The notes beneath the pieces were generated by a model. The model was not told the DNA's origin, ran no database searches, and saw only the letters and a list, made by a program, of their open reading frames with translations. DNA of 64,000 nucleotides from assembly GCA_031216915.1 (NCBI GenBank), contig CM062294.1, positions 31,635,128 through 31,699,127 of the forward strand, in the 5' to 3' direction. This DNA comes from Pictodentalium vernedei (lineage: Eukaryota; Mollusca; Scaphopoda; Dentaliida; Dentaliidae). Shown here piece after piece: positions 23,611 to 35,883 of this stretch. Every line of letters begins with the position of its first letter. Within the stretch, counting starts at the first letter, position 1. The translations under genes and the position numbers were made by a program.

Positions 23611-24026
23611 GGAATCGTGGCTCAGTGGGTAGAGGGTGACGGCTGCAAACTGACATGTCCTCGGATTGAATCCCAGCTGTGGCAACTGTGTTTTGTCCTT
23701 AAGCAAGACACTTCATCCCGATTGCCCACGCAGGGGCACAGTATTATTTATTAGTGTTTAAGGTCGCATATTTCTGCACAATGGCTAAGCATAACCACAG
23801 GGAGCACAGTAGCATTGTGCACTAACGCATACTGCACATCGATGGCGTACTTGTCTTCACTAATGCTAACCCTGCTTGTGTGGAGTCAGTCTGTTGGGGA
23901 ACCTGACAGTTGCTCGGCGTTGCTTGGTTGTTCTCTTGGGTACTCCGGCTTCCTCCACCCATAAAATTGTCCGACACAAGGTGACAGTGACTGTCAATAG
24001 TGTCGTTAAACCCAATAAATAAATAG
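23611..24026 (+). mobile_element. tRNA-derived SINE, copy A, with 13 bp TSD
   Basis: Starts with a tRNA-like promoter (A box TGGCTCAGTGG, B box region GATTGAATCCC), then a conserved central segment TTTTGTCCTTAAGCAAGACAC, a body, and a tail ending in AATAAATAAATAG. It is flanked by the perfect direct repeat CATTCATAGAAGG (23598-23610 and 24027-24039). The central segment resembles the V/Nin-type SINE core; this is recognition from memory, not a search. Confidence 0.88.
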
Positions 24027-24612
24027 CATTCATAGAAGGCATACCTTGATGGTGTAGTTGTAATATTTCTATCTTCTATGCACTGTTTATCAACGTGATA
24101 TCCCGAACACAATCAATCCTATTTTAATGCTTTTGTTATGCTGATAGACTGTACTGGCAGATGAATTCACTGAAGCAAAAGCCATGATATGAAACTTTAC
24201 AGTATCTTTCATAAACAAAGAGGTCAGAAAGAAAGCTGTAACTGTTACTTAGAATAGCATTGTATATTTATTTAATATCATGTAACAAAATTAATTCTGA
24301 GACCATGTTGAAGAACCCTTCACATTTCAAACGTTTTAAAAATTTATTTATTCTCAATCATAACTCTGGATTGACAGGTGACGGGGTTAAGTGGAGTGTG
24401 GCTTTCTCGAAACACCTATCACAATTATAAAGTAGCGAAACGAAAAAATTGAATGGTCTCTGTTTTTAACCCTCTTAATGCTTCGATGTGTGTACAAACA
24501 CCTTCCATATAACGCATGGCTACATAATATTTTTACGCTTTCCTTTCTTTAATATTTAATTCTAAATGGTATGGGACACCTTTTTCAGGTGTACATTTCA
24601 AATTAATGCATT

Positions 24613-24735
24613 CTTAACCCTTTACGAAACATAACGGCGAAAACCAGCCAGCGTTATTCACAGAAATTTCCATTCTGTTTTCATTATTTTTTCATTCTTG
24701 CTTGAAAAACATTTGATTTAAGGGGTTAAAATTGT
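24613..24735 (+). mobile_element. TTAA MITE, family B left half only
   Basis: TTAACCCTTTACGAAACATAACGGCG is followed by AACCAGCCAGCGTTATTCAC, as at 15621. The central palindrome is lost, and the stretch ends at AAGGGGTTAA. Confidence 0.6.
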
Positions 24736-25084
24736 GTATTTAAAGCGATTATTTTAACCCTCTCAATATCTTAATATGGGTCACCAAACCTTTACTTTTG
24801 CAGTGCAGGAATAATGATATCACTTTCTGTTCTCACAATGTTTCTCTAAACACGCATGGGCATCGATGGGATCTCGGTATTTTGTCAATGTCAATAAGTC
24901 TTCAGATAGGCTCCTGGGGGCCTTTAATGCCTTTTTTACGTTCATATTCCAACATTACTGAATTCTTTTACTCGCAATATATTTTCCAGATGTATCATGT
25001 ACCTTAACATTTTCTAGCTAAGACGAATATTTGCTGTCATCTACAAACTTGGAAGATCCGGAGTTGGTGGAGGTAATACTTTTG

Positions 25085-25520
25085 AAGTGGTTTACGCTCA
25101 TACTCATAATTCAGGCTTGCCATGACCTATAGACATGGGACCTACGCCGAATGAGTTGAAACTTGCTGGAGGTTCAAAATGTGGTCCACTCAATGCGGTC
25201 AAAGGGGTCATTAAGTGTATATTTTTCAGAACAATAAAGAATTGCATTTTATAACAAATATTGTAATTCTGAAGATTATCCATGTATCTTATCATTCAAA
25301 TAATTGGCAGAGCCCGTAATGGCGATTTCTGATTCCTTGAACAAATGTTTTATATGGTGTGTAAATAATGCCTTTTCTGGTTTGTTACATGTATAAAATT
25401 TTTTTCTGATTCTTGTAAGAATATCTGTGAATACTGGTAACGAAAATCCATTTCTGATTTGTTTAAAAAATATATGACTCCCGAAAAAAGCCTCCATAAA
25501 TTCTCTTTGTACATAGTTTT
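25085..25520 (+). repeat. Dispersed repeat R, copy 4
   Basis: Contains CATGACCTATAGACATGGGA, AATGAGTTGAAACT, TGGTCCACTCAATGCGGTC, TTTTTCAGAACAAT and the downstream module AACGAAAATCCATTTCTGAT. This uninterrupted copy shows that the two halves around the SINE at 23611 belong together. Confidence 0.65.
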
Positions 25521-26009
25521 TTCTCGTTACTTTAATCTGTTTCACACAGGCTTGAATTTACTGGATAAAGTAAATTCTGTTTCTCTTGTCTAATATATTT
25601 TCTACTTACAGAAAATAGCGCTTAAAATATGATAGACTCCTATTCCCACGAACATCTGTCAGTGTAATATATGCAGATTCATATAATTGGGATATGTAAC
25701 ATGTTCTCGAGAGCTACAGCTCTTTTCCCGAGTTTGATTAAGCCCTGTGGGCGCACTTCGCAACAATATGCCGCCCATTCTGGAGGACTTCCACTTGAGG
25801 CGTTAGCTCAGATTTTTGTATTTACCATTGCAGAAGGGAAAACTTGTTTACTACAGTTTGTTCCCCTGGGGTGCGGGGGTGGGTGGGGGTGGTCGTGGGG
25901 GCAATCTGGTGGTCACGTTAGATGAAGAGTTGAACAACGTCAAGTATCAGCTCATCCTAATTCGGTGTTCTCTTGTGTTTGTTTGTTTGTCTATTGCGGC
26001 TTCACTACA

Positions 26010-26310
26010 CTTTCGACAGCCAGGGGACATCGTATCGGTCAGTTTTACGGGTGGAGGACGCCGGAGTACCTGGAGAGAACCACCGAGAAGCGCTAAGCAA
26101 CTGTCTGACTCTCCAACTTATAAACGCTGCACAAGCAGATCTAACAGCGATTAAAGGCAAGTGCACCACCGACGTGCAGTGCGCCTTAGTAGTGCCAACA
26201 TATGTGCTGTCCGGATTAAATGTCTCGCCGAAGCACACAAAGCAGTTACCGTCGGTCATGGTGGAACCGTCGACCTTTCCTCTAATCACTTAGCCATCCT
26301 GTTCCCTGTT
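26010..26310 (-). mobile_element. SINE copy C (minus strand, diverged)
   Basis: The reverse complement carries GATGGCTAAGTGATTAGAG (A-box-like), GTGTGCTTCGGCGAGACATT (core), ACTAAGGCGCACTGCACGTC, CAGTTGCTTAGCGCTTCTCG and GGTACTCCGGCGTCCTCCAC. These follow the same order as in SINE copies A and B. It is older and lacks a clear tail. Confidence 0.65.
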
Positions 26311-26438
26311 ATTTGCGCCTCGTGTTGACTAGAATTGGGGATCTATATTCTTGCTTAAGGTTTTCACACTACAACAAAGCAGGCTGCTAGTTGGAGACAA
26401 ACCCTACTCACGTGCCAGATCGTCTACGAAATGAGAGA

Positions 26439-26516
26439 CATATCGTCGCCTGATTGCTGGAATGTCCTGTGTCCCCTAAGGGGCCTAGAACATTCTAGCA
26501 CTCAGGCGACGATATG
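26439..26516. mobile_element. Fold-back MITE, family H copy 2 (78 bp)
   Basis: CATATCGTCGCCTGATTGCT at the left is complemented by AGCACTCAGGCGACGATATG at the right. The inner arms GGAATGT.. / GAACATTC meet at CCCCTAAGGGG. This is a compact version of the element at 10131. Confidence 0.85.
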
Positions 26517-26688
26517 ACTTCGGAAAATTTAGATTGTATTTATCTGGAAGTTCGGGGTACAGTTTTTAGGAGCTCTTGGGTTATTTTTTCAATCTTTGGC
26601 TCGGGATGGAGGTAGTCTTCTTAAAAGGCTGGTGTTTAATATTTGTGTATTCAACATCTATCTGTTAACTGTTTGTTATACATCTGGA

Positions 26689-28282
26689 ACTTAATTAAGC
26701 ACCCCCTGAAATGTTTCATGACAGTGAAATTGCTGTTATTAATTATAATGTTTCAATTATTGCCTTGCATTGCTGTACATTTCGCCTAGTGAAACCTGAT
26801 ATTTCTAGAAGATGGCAAACACATCCCCTCGTCCATGCATGCTTCTCACGAATGTCATAAAAAAACTTTCTCATCCACATGCAATGTCTGAGTATAAAAC
26901 AAGAAAAATTGTCAATTTTTTTATCAATAAATGTTGACATGGCAACGTGACGACTGTCAGAGGCACTAAGATGGCACATCATTGGCATGCACGCAACAGG
27001 CATATCATTCAAAGCTATTGGGAGGCGTCTTGGCTATAGTCATTCTGTCATCAGCAGATTTGTGCGAAAACATCAACAAATCAACGACGTTAAGGACCGA
27101 CCAAGGCCTGTACAACCCCAAAGGATCTCTCCTCGGGAAGATCGCAGTGTGGCACGCCTTGTTAGGTGTGAACCCTCCCTTTGCTTCAAGTAGGGTTGTG
27201 AAACGCATTTGGCTCTCCAACAGGCGTTTGTGCAACAGAACTGTCCGAAACCGTATCAAAGCACTGTATATGAGGTCCATGGGGACCATAAAGCGACCTG
27301 CTCTGTCCGATCAGCATCAAAGACGATGTTTGGAGTGGTGTATGGCACGACAACATTGGAATCTCAGGACGTGGAGGAGAGTCCATTCGGCAGACGAAAA
27401 TAGGTTGCTGCTTCACGTCACAGATGGTCGCATGAGAGTGTGGAAGCACAGAAGTACTGCTAACGCCTCAAGAACACCAAACCGACTCCCTTACGGTGGA
27501 GGATCAGTGATGATCTGAGGATGCCTCTCTCGGGATTTTAAACTTGATATGGTGACTGTATGTGGGAATCACAATCGCCATTAGTACATCCGGGGCATTT
27601 TCAATCCAGTTGTCGTACCTCATTTTGACAAGCACCCGTTGGCTACTCGCCCTGTATTCATGTACGACAATGCAAAGCCACATCATTACCGTGGTGTGAG
27701 AGCATTCCTTCAGAACGCTATTAAACACTACCTTGGTCTGGCCTGCAATGAATCCCTATTTGAATCTCTTAGAACACATTTGGGACTTTCTTGGGCGTCA
27801 TGTGCAAGCAAGGGATCCGCCAATACAGAGTTTGTCGGATTTGGAAGCTGCATTGCGTGCGGAACGGCAGCAGTTGCCTCTGGACCGTATCAGAAGGTTC
27901 ACTGGTAGCATTAGGAGGAGTGTTCTGGCTGTCATCCGGGCACGTGGTGGATGCACTCGCTACTGATGCCAGACACTGCTATTGTATTCAGGAGATCATA
28001 AGTTACATTTTTTGTCTCTAATTACCGGCATTGTTTCATCATGGACCGTTCCAGCAACATACTTGTCGAGAGAACATTTTTCCAACAAAAACATTAGTGA
28101 CAGATATGTGTAATTAGCGCCATTAAAATACTACATATTTTCATCATTGTGTTGTCTTCCATTTCTCAATAGACCATTCTTCCGCAAACAATCACCTTTG
28201 GCCATCTGAAATGTCGCATGAAAGTATTGATAGTTTCTATTAACACCACTACGAAAAAAAACCCAGGGGGTGTTTAATTAAG
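26689..28282 (+). mobile_element. Tc1-like transposon with terminal inverted repeats
   Basis: The 20 bp ends ACTTAATTAAGCACCCCCTG (26689) and the complement of CAGGGGGTGTTTAATTAAGT (28263-28282) match with one mismatch. The 1.6 kb between them holds a degenerate transposase. The ends contain TA, as expected for this superfamily, but the TSD boundary inside TTAATTAA is ambiguous. Confidence 0.85.
26982..27966 (+). pseudogene. Tc1-like transposase pseudogene
   Basis: Fragments in three frames follow the order of a Tc1 transposase: helix-turn-helix (ISFKAIGRRLGYSHSVISRF), KDRPRP linker, second HTH region, catalytic block with SADENRLLLHVTDGRMRVW, GGGSVM, FMYDNAKPHH (second Asp) and NLLEHIWDFLGRH (third acidic residue), ending VIRARGGCTRY. 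At least four frameshifts and one in-frame stop (after GGGSVMI) make it inactive. It would cut and paste the flanking TIRs at TA sites. Confidence 0.88.
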
Positions 28283-30194
28283 TTTCGTGTGTATATGCAG
28301 TGGTGTGTTTACTTGCTATTTGTATGCGCGTAGAAATGTGATTTGTGGCTTGTATATTAGTTGCTCTTTTTCTACTCTGTTCATCGTTTCAACATTATGT
28401 AATTTTGACTAGAACTGGGAATCTATATTCTCGCCTAGACTTCAGACTACAAAAAAGTAGTAAGGGATGATCGCATAAAAACACAATCCTGGAGGCACTC
28501 TGGCGTAAATGCAAAGTTTTATTACAAACTTGTTTTAGGATATCTTTGATTGATACAACCCTTTTTATTAAGTTCAACACTGGCAAAACACTCAAAACCA
28601 ACAATGACTCACAAAATGGGTAATGGAACTGTGTCTCTCTTTCTGAGACTTTTATTTGTTCAGAAAGAAAAGTATCTTTCCAATATTTGTAGCCTTGAAA
28701 AGGGCTGTCAGTTCTGTATAAGGACAGATTACATTGTCATTTCTCCCTTCGCGTCTTATTGTTGTAAATATCCGGTCAAGTTACAATTGTTTGTCCCATG
28801 GATGTCTCTCCAAATTTAAAAATAGTACATTATCGTCAGTACATTAAGTTTTTCTGAATGCTTATCAAGTCGAAATAAGAGAGTGTCCATGATAAATTCA
28901 TATTCAAACAAATCATATTTCATTTATTTGTATGAAAACGAATTTGCAAATACAAGAACGCTATCCGTTATTTGTGTTGTAAAAAAATTACTGCCTATCC
29001 TATTACAAATGCAATAAAGAAAATACACCAATACCTACAAAATGTTTCAAGTAAAATATCCAGTATAAGCGATGAATTAATTGTAATCCAAAAGTTATCG
29101 AACAATTATTCTACCGAGAAACAAAACGCATGTTGAATTGTAATGTTATGTGTTAGATTCGATTTCCTGGAGAAACGTCACAAAGTACAAAGTCATTTTC
29201 TGGGATCTTGTGATAAATATAGTGCGTCTTCGCTGAAAATAACCACTGCTTTGCGAGATCAAAAAATCAATACTGACTTAACACTGAGTGTAATATCGAC
29301 ACCAAAATATCACCTGAAATATTATTTTCTATCAATGAAATGTGATCGATCACTTTTTTGGGAAATACATGAGTTTACCACGACTTATACCATGCATTCA
29401 ACAGAACAATTTATTATTTTTTAGTACAACGGGTCAAGCACTCTCACCATATCCGTGCATTCACCTATTTATTCGAATATCTTCATTCATAATTATTCTA
29501 TCTGTGCATTGTATATCATCGTAAAGCTTGTGAGCTGTATTTTAAGATGATATCTTAATGACACAATCGGTTAGGAACTTAAAAAGTTATGAACTATTAT
29601 CTGTCAGAAGAAACACAAATCCATATTCAAAACAGGTATTCCAGCTATCGTCGTTAAGCTTGGGTGATTTTTTTCTGAGACTTCCGTGTTGGATATTTAT
29701 TATCTCAATATGGCGGGAAACAGTTCATTTGATACTGAACCAGCGAGAAGAGAAGATCATTCTTTGCACAGATGAAGTGGATGAGAATTAACAGCACTTT
29801 TCAGGGGTATTTCGAGATGGCCGAATGTTAAATCTTGGGGCCAAGATTTTCACATTTTATTGAAAGTTCATCTTTGAGTTAAAAGTCTTGGCATCAAGCC
29901 TTGACAATTCCAAATTTTTCGGCTAAATAAAACATTTTATGGTTACAGAAGTTAATTGTACATGTAGCTGGAGGAATCTAGCTAGAACTTTGGTTTGGGG
30001 TTCCAAGCTGAGTATGTTCATAGCGAAAAACACGGAGAGAAAAACTTAAGACATATCCCCTGTAATCACAAATAATACATTTCAAATGGTGTAATGCAAA
30101 TCACCTTTGCATTGCACATGCGTTTGCAATAGTGCTCAAATTATTTTTCCAACATGAAATTAATTTTACAAATATTTTTTCAAACAAAAATAAG
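28283..30194. other. Unannotated intergenic DNA
   Basis: AT-rich. Open frames of 60-93 codons (for example 28550-28819 and 29143-29424) have no recognisable motifs. A segment at about 28404-28465 (TTGACTAGAACTGGGAATCT) repeats one at 26324-26390 on the other side of the Tc1 element. Confidence 0.4.
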
Positions 30195-30320
30195 TTTCAT
30201 GTATTGGCAAAACATTTTTGTATCGCACATTAGTTTTTTTGTTTTTGGAATTTGTGCAATGCACAAATTCTGAAAACATAAAAACTTATGTGTGACACAA
30301 AAATGTTTTGGCTGTACACC
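30195..30320. repeat. AT-rich fold-back
   Basis: CAAAACATTTTTGTATCGCA and TGTGACACAAAAATGTTTTG are inverted relative to one another around the exact palindrome GAATTTGTGCAATGCACAAATTC (centre near 30258). The inverted similarity may extend further outwards. Confidence 0.65.
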
Positions 30321-30946
30321 AAATTATTTTTCCAAGAAGAAATTATTTTTTACTTGCATACAAAAAATAAGTTTTTCAGAAATGTTGTTTCTGTTTTTGT
30401 GTAAAACATAAACAAATTTTAGTTTTTTAATTTTGCAACTTCGGAACAAAAAAAAATATTCTGTTTGCAAATTATTTTTAAGGAAAAGTTACTTCATGCA
30501 TCTTTGAAATGGTATAACATTCAGTCTTAACCTCTTGATAGTCTGAAAGCAAGTGTGAGGAAAAACTGAGAATCGATAGTCTTTTATACTCTCATATTAA
30601 GGATTGATTCGTGACATTATTGAAATAAACCTTTTGCATTTGTCACCTCACACTGAAAATAAAATGTAATGAATGCATAATGTTTATTTCTATAATGACA
30701 TGAATCAATTCTTAATAGGAGAATATAAAAGACATATTTTGTTTTATTGATTATCTTGATTTACAAAGTACATTACCTCAAGATGAAGAAAAAATGGGAA
30801 TAGAATAATGAATTGTAAGCATTTATTGTGGAAAAAAAATGTATAAAGAAATGGGTAATTCTCAATTTTCTTCACACTTGTTTTTGGACTCCAAGAAGAC
30901 AAGACTGATTTTCACAGTCTTCCAGTTGAAAAGAGTCTACTGAAGA

Positions 30947-31324
30947 TGGAGGGGAGTGCGGTGGCTCAGTGGTAGACTGTTGGACTTCTTTGCTAGAGGT
31001 CCCGAGTTCGATCCTCGTCCGGGACAACCTGCGTTGTGTCCTTGGACAAGGCACTTTATCCCGGTTGCCTACATGGGGGCACGATGATGCAGTGTACTAA
31101 GGCGTACTGCATGTCAATGTTGCAATGTCTTCAACTGCTATAACCCTGCTTGCGCGGAGCTTGAACAGAGTTAGAAAGTTGAGGAGCTGACAGTTGCTCG
31201 TCGATGCTCGGTGATGCTCTTTGGGTACTCTGGCTTCCTCCACCCGTAAAACTATCATGGTCATGATTAGCCGCTGTACATAAGTATATGACCTTAAAAC
31301 ACCAATAAACAACATAAATAAACA
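30947..31324 (+). mobile_element. tRNA-derived SINE, copy B
   Basis: A box GTGGCTCAGTGGTAGACTG, B box GAGTTCGATCCTCGTC, core GTCCTTGGACAAGGCACTTT, body and (AATAAACAAC) tail. It is flanked by the short direct repeat ACTGAAGA (30939-30946 and 31325-31332). It aligns along its whole length with copy A. It stands immediately upstream of the Polinton polymerase remnant. Confidence 0.88.
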
Positions 31325-31479
31325 ACTGAAGAAGAAGAGAAGTTTTGAATATAACAGTGAGATAGAGAGTGAAACAGAGGATATCAGTAGTGAGAATAAA
31401 GATGAAGATTAGAGAATGAAAGAGAATTATATAGAATCCAACTGCAGATGCAAAGAACATCAAGAAAATTCCATTCAAA

Positions 31480-34400
31480 ATCAAATGTATATACAATAAC
31501 ATTTAAAGAATTTGATGAGAAGAATCCATTTGAAAACCTATCAAAAGTATTTGACAGCATATTAGCAGAGATTAAAGTTGAATGCATGATAGAAGAAATG
31601 ACCACAGGAGAGTGTACATGAATCACCCTAGCTTGGATGTAGATATATATATATTCCATTTAACAAAGCATCTTCTGTCACTGGTAATACAGTGTTAGAG
31701 GGAACTGAAAAAGGTGTACAATCCAATGATAACTGTACTATTCATGATTGGAAATTATCTTTAGAAGTAACACATACTTCCTTACCACAAAGGTCTGGAT
31801 GATAAAAAGCAAAATGTGAATCGGCTGATAAAATGGTTGTTAATAAACAGAGTATTGTTGAAATTAAAAATGTTAATGATTCCATGTGTCGCGCCATTGT
31901 GTTAGGAAAGTGTCACGTTAATAGAGATGGGTTAGAGCAAAAGAAATGCATGATTCAAGAATGAAGTTTCAAGAAACTGAAGCTAAGACATTGACGGACA
32001 AAGCAGGGCTTGATTATAATACTCCTTGTGGATTTGGGGAGTATTATAAGATACAAGATCTGCTTTCTCCAGACTCTGTCATCAAAATTCATACCCAGTA
32101 TAAAACTGATTTCTTATTTAAACCTCCAAAAACTACAATGGATAGTAAAGTTATACATATATACCACCATCACCAGCACTTTGATGCCATTACCAGCATA
32201 AGAGGTTTTTGTGGGTATCAGTATTATTGTGATCTTTGCAATCAAGGCAATAGATCTACGGAATGAAACATGTGTTAATTTGGTTGTGTTTGCTATGCCC
32301 CATCTAATGTATTCCTGAACACTCTATCAACCATTACAGTTGTAATAAACAGTTTGTAAGTTTATCTTGTTATTAAAACCATATCACTACAACAAGAAAA
32401 GAACAGAAAGCCATTTGCCAACTAGTGCAAAAATTTTTAAAATGTAACATGTTAATTTACCCCAGGAAAGGAAAACACATTTGTGAGGGGTTTAAAAAAT
32501 GTAAATATTGTCATCACGAAGTAAATTCTGAACATAAATGTTTCGTTCCAAAATACACATGACCTGATAATGACACAATGCCGAAAATTCTATTTGTATT
32601 TTTTGATTTTGTAACCACTCAAGACTCAGGAGTTCACAATCCAAATTTTTGTATTGCTCATCGTGTTTCTGCAGATTGTATCCAGAAACCCATAGATTAA
32701 AAAATGTACTCCATGTGATCAATGTTGAGAAAGAGAAACAATATTTAAAGAGGAGTCTACATTGACAGATATTTGTAAATGGCTTTTCACTATAGAAGAT
32801 AAATGGACTACAGCTATGGCTTATAATTTAATCCTTTACCCAATGCAGATGATTTCAAATTATTATTTTAAATATCATTTTTAATTTTTTTTCAAAGAAA
32901 TTCAACAAAATCATATCATGTGACCCCCTCTTTGGAACGAGCTCGACGAGCTCCTTCCAAAGAGTGGTCACATGATATGGTTTTGTTGAAATTTTTTGAA
33001 AAATAATATTTTTTCAGCTGCTGAATTTGCATATTACACTGGCGGATGCGGGCAATTCGTTGGGTAAAGGGTTAAGAGGATTTGTTGTACAATTTGTGTT
33101 AAGATATCTTAATGAAAATGATAGCACAACTCCAGAAATTATTATGAATGGAAATAAAATTATTCTACTTCAAGCTTATGGTGTGAGACTAATTGATTCT
33201 TTAAGTTTTCTTTCAAGGAGATTAACACAATTCCCTAAAACATTTGGGTTGACTGAATTAGCAAAAGGTTATTTTTCTCAATTGGCAAATACACAAACTT
33301 ATGAAAATTATATTGGTGATTATTTAGATTCAAAATTTTACATGCCTGATTCTATGGCTCCATTGGACAGGGAAGAATCCATCAAATGGTATAATCAAAA
33401 ACTCACCACCAATGCTACATTAAACTTTCAAAAGGAAATGGAAATGTACTGTCCATCAGGTGTAGATATCTTACAGAGACATTGTGTCGAATTTAGACAG
33501 AAATTTGTAGATAGTGATGGAATAGACCCCTTCAGAGAAGTATTTACTGTAGCTGATGCCTGTAATAAAGCTTGGAGAAAAACATCAATGCCAGAACAAA
33601 CGCTGGCCATTATTTCAGACATAGGTTTCCCATCAGCAGTCAAATATTCTATAAAGCCTATCAGATTTTTACAGTTATTTGCACAAGAAGTTCACACACA
33701 CACACAACATGCACTGAATAGTGGGGAAGTTAAAATAGGAGATTATTATGTAGATGGATTCCACAAAGACACAAAGACCATTTTTGAATTTTTTGGATAT
33801 ATGTGGCATGGATGTGAAGAATGTTATCCAGACAGAAATGCAAAAAACATAGTCAATTTAAAATGCTACAAAATACTATACATACAGACACAGGCTGGCA
33901 TAGAACATTTGAAGTCATTTGAGTACATTGTGAAAGGGGTATGTGAACATGAATATGACACTTTATTCAAAACAGATTCTGATTTAAAAACCACACTCCA
34001 TTTGTTTTTTCCAAACATTAATCCAATTAAACTACGGGAAGCATTATTTGGAGGGAGTACAAATGACAGCAAATTATACCACAAAGTAGCTCAAAGGTCA
34101 AACACTGAAATACAGTGCATAGATATTTGTTCACTCTATCTGTATGTTAATAAACACAGAGAATATCCAGTAGGTCATCAGAAAATACTCACAAAAGAAA
34201 ACATAGATGCACACAATTTAGGACAGTATAGGGGACTCATTAAATGTAAAAGTTTACCATCACAAACTCTTCACATGCCAGTTTTACCAACTCACTGTAA
34301 CAACAAAATGCTTTTTACACTCTGCAAAGCATATGCAGAACAAGAAAATGATTACTGTGAACACACACCAGAACAACGCAGCCTTGTAGGTATATGGCCA

Positions 34401-35370
34401 ACAGTTGAACCTTTCAAAGAAATGGGTATGAGGTACAAAATACTTGACACCTATCAGATTTAGATCTGGGAAGAATGGTCTTCAGAAATTTACAAACATT
34501 ATGTGTATAAATATTTAAAAATGAAACAAGAAGCTAGTGGGTATCCAGACTGGGTGAAAACAGATATAGATAAAGCCACTTTTAAAAAAGATTATGGTGA
34601 TATTGAAAGAATAAATTTACAACACATTGAGAAAAAATCTACGAAAAATATCATTTGCAAAGCCATGTTAATCTGTTTATGGGAGAAAATGCAAAAAACA
34701 ATGTTAAAACTAAAACAGAGTACATACATAATCCATCCTAATATTTTGACTTGATACAGGACCCAAATATCATTGCTAAACATGTAGAAATATTTGACCA
34801 TGATCAATTTATTTTAGTGAATTACAGAGATACAAAACAAATGTATGAGCCTCACAGTTCAGCTAATGTTATTATAGCTTCTTTTGTCCCAACATGTGCA
34901 CGTTTGGAATTGTACAAAGTTATAGTAGGATTATGTAAATGGGTATTATATTTTGATACAGATAGTTGCATTTAAATACATAACCCATTTCTTTGGAATC
35001 CAACAATTATAAACAGTAGGTTAGGTCAATGGACAGATGCAAAAATCATTCAATATATAAGATTATGTCCTAAACATTAGGGCTATAAATACATTAAAGA
35101 TTGACAAATACACATCTCATGTAAAGTCAAAGGGATTACATTAGATTTCAACACATCACATAAAGTCAATTCTGAAAGTATGGTTGAATGCGTGCAAGAT
35201 AGACAGAAATAAGCATTGAATACGCACATAGAATTAAACTTAACAAGAAACGATAGTTACAAGTAAAATACAAAGCAAAACATTTTGATCTATATACACA
35301 AAACGTTATGTAGTAATAAATATTATAATGTCCATACGCGTTAAAGGTATAAATACCCCCACACCTATGC
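31480..35370 (+). pseudogene. Polinton/Maverick family B DNA polymerase (degenerate)
   Basis: Remnant of the protein-primed DNA polymerase of a virus-like Polinton element, which would copy the element's linear DNA. Blocks in order: N-terminal region (31480-31930), a zinc/histidine segment (31946-32266), an exonuclease-like stretch with FFDFVTTQD near 32603, where the usual acidic residue after Asp is replaced, then a 478-codon frame to 34463. That frame has the palm motif region CSLYLYVNK at about 34127-34153, whose Tyr-Pro is lost. Further blocks run to 34975, with palm motif C YFDTDS just before a stop. Many frameshifts and stops. A TTAA MITE (32828-33075) interrupts it, and the first residues of the 478-codon frame come from that MITE. 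Confidence 0.85.
32828..33075 (+). mobile_element. TTAA MITE, family A copy 4, inside the polymerase
   Basis: TTAA at 32828 and 33072, termini ATCCTTTACCCAATGCAG and GGCAATTCGTTGGGTAAAGG, and centre GGAACGAGCTCGACGAGCTCC. Polymerase-like coding sequence continues on both sides, so the insertion is younger than the Polinton. Confidence 0.9.
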
Positions 35371-35883
35371 TGCCAATGGAACATTTGAATTTCAACCATC
35401 GACCAGGCAAGATGTCTTTTAGAAAACAAAATCTCACATAAGGCATTACTGTATGCCTTTCAACTTATTACCCCTAGTCACCAAACAATAACACAAGGTG
35501 TTATTCAAAACCAATTAGAAAAAAAGAAATGTATATTGAATTTTGTAATGCACTTAATATGATGAATGCTTTTTAGAAAGACAATTTACAAAATATTTGG
35601 GCGAGGGTTCTGAAGGATTTTATTATTTATGATGAACAAATCCTAGATTATTTATATAAGCAATGTGTGCCGCAATTAGAGCAAAGAATAGATTCAAAGA
35701 AACCATATTTGTGTTAAAAGGACCTTTACAGAAAATTCTCTCAAAATGGTACGAGGAAAGCATGGAAGAAAATAGTTTGTCCCTGTATTCTGATAAATTC
35801 TGTCTTCTGATTGGTCAGAATGCCTTGAACAAATAGCCATGGCAAAGGGTGCACCCAATATCCAAGGTATATGAGAGCATGCA
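35371..35883 (+). other. Possible further Polinton ORF remnant
   Basis: After the polymerase the plus strand has short frames such as DFIIYDEQILDYLYKQCVPQ and QRIDSKKPYLC. They look like decayed protein-coding sequence but I cannot name the gene. The stretch ends where the Tc1-like transposase begins. Confidence 0.35.

Noticed and set aside
25671-26293. Overlapping frames as a gene
   Set aside because: The region 26010-26310 is a reversed SINE, and the frames run through it.
30955-31030. Functional tRNA gene
   Set aside because: A and B boxes are present but the sequence does not fold into a full cloverleaf and continues into a SINE body flanked by a target duplication.
33027-33075. First 16 codons of the 478-codon polymerase frame as its true N-terminus
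   Set aside because: They are translated from the end of the TTAA MITE, and polymerase-like sequence continues on the far side of it.
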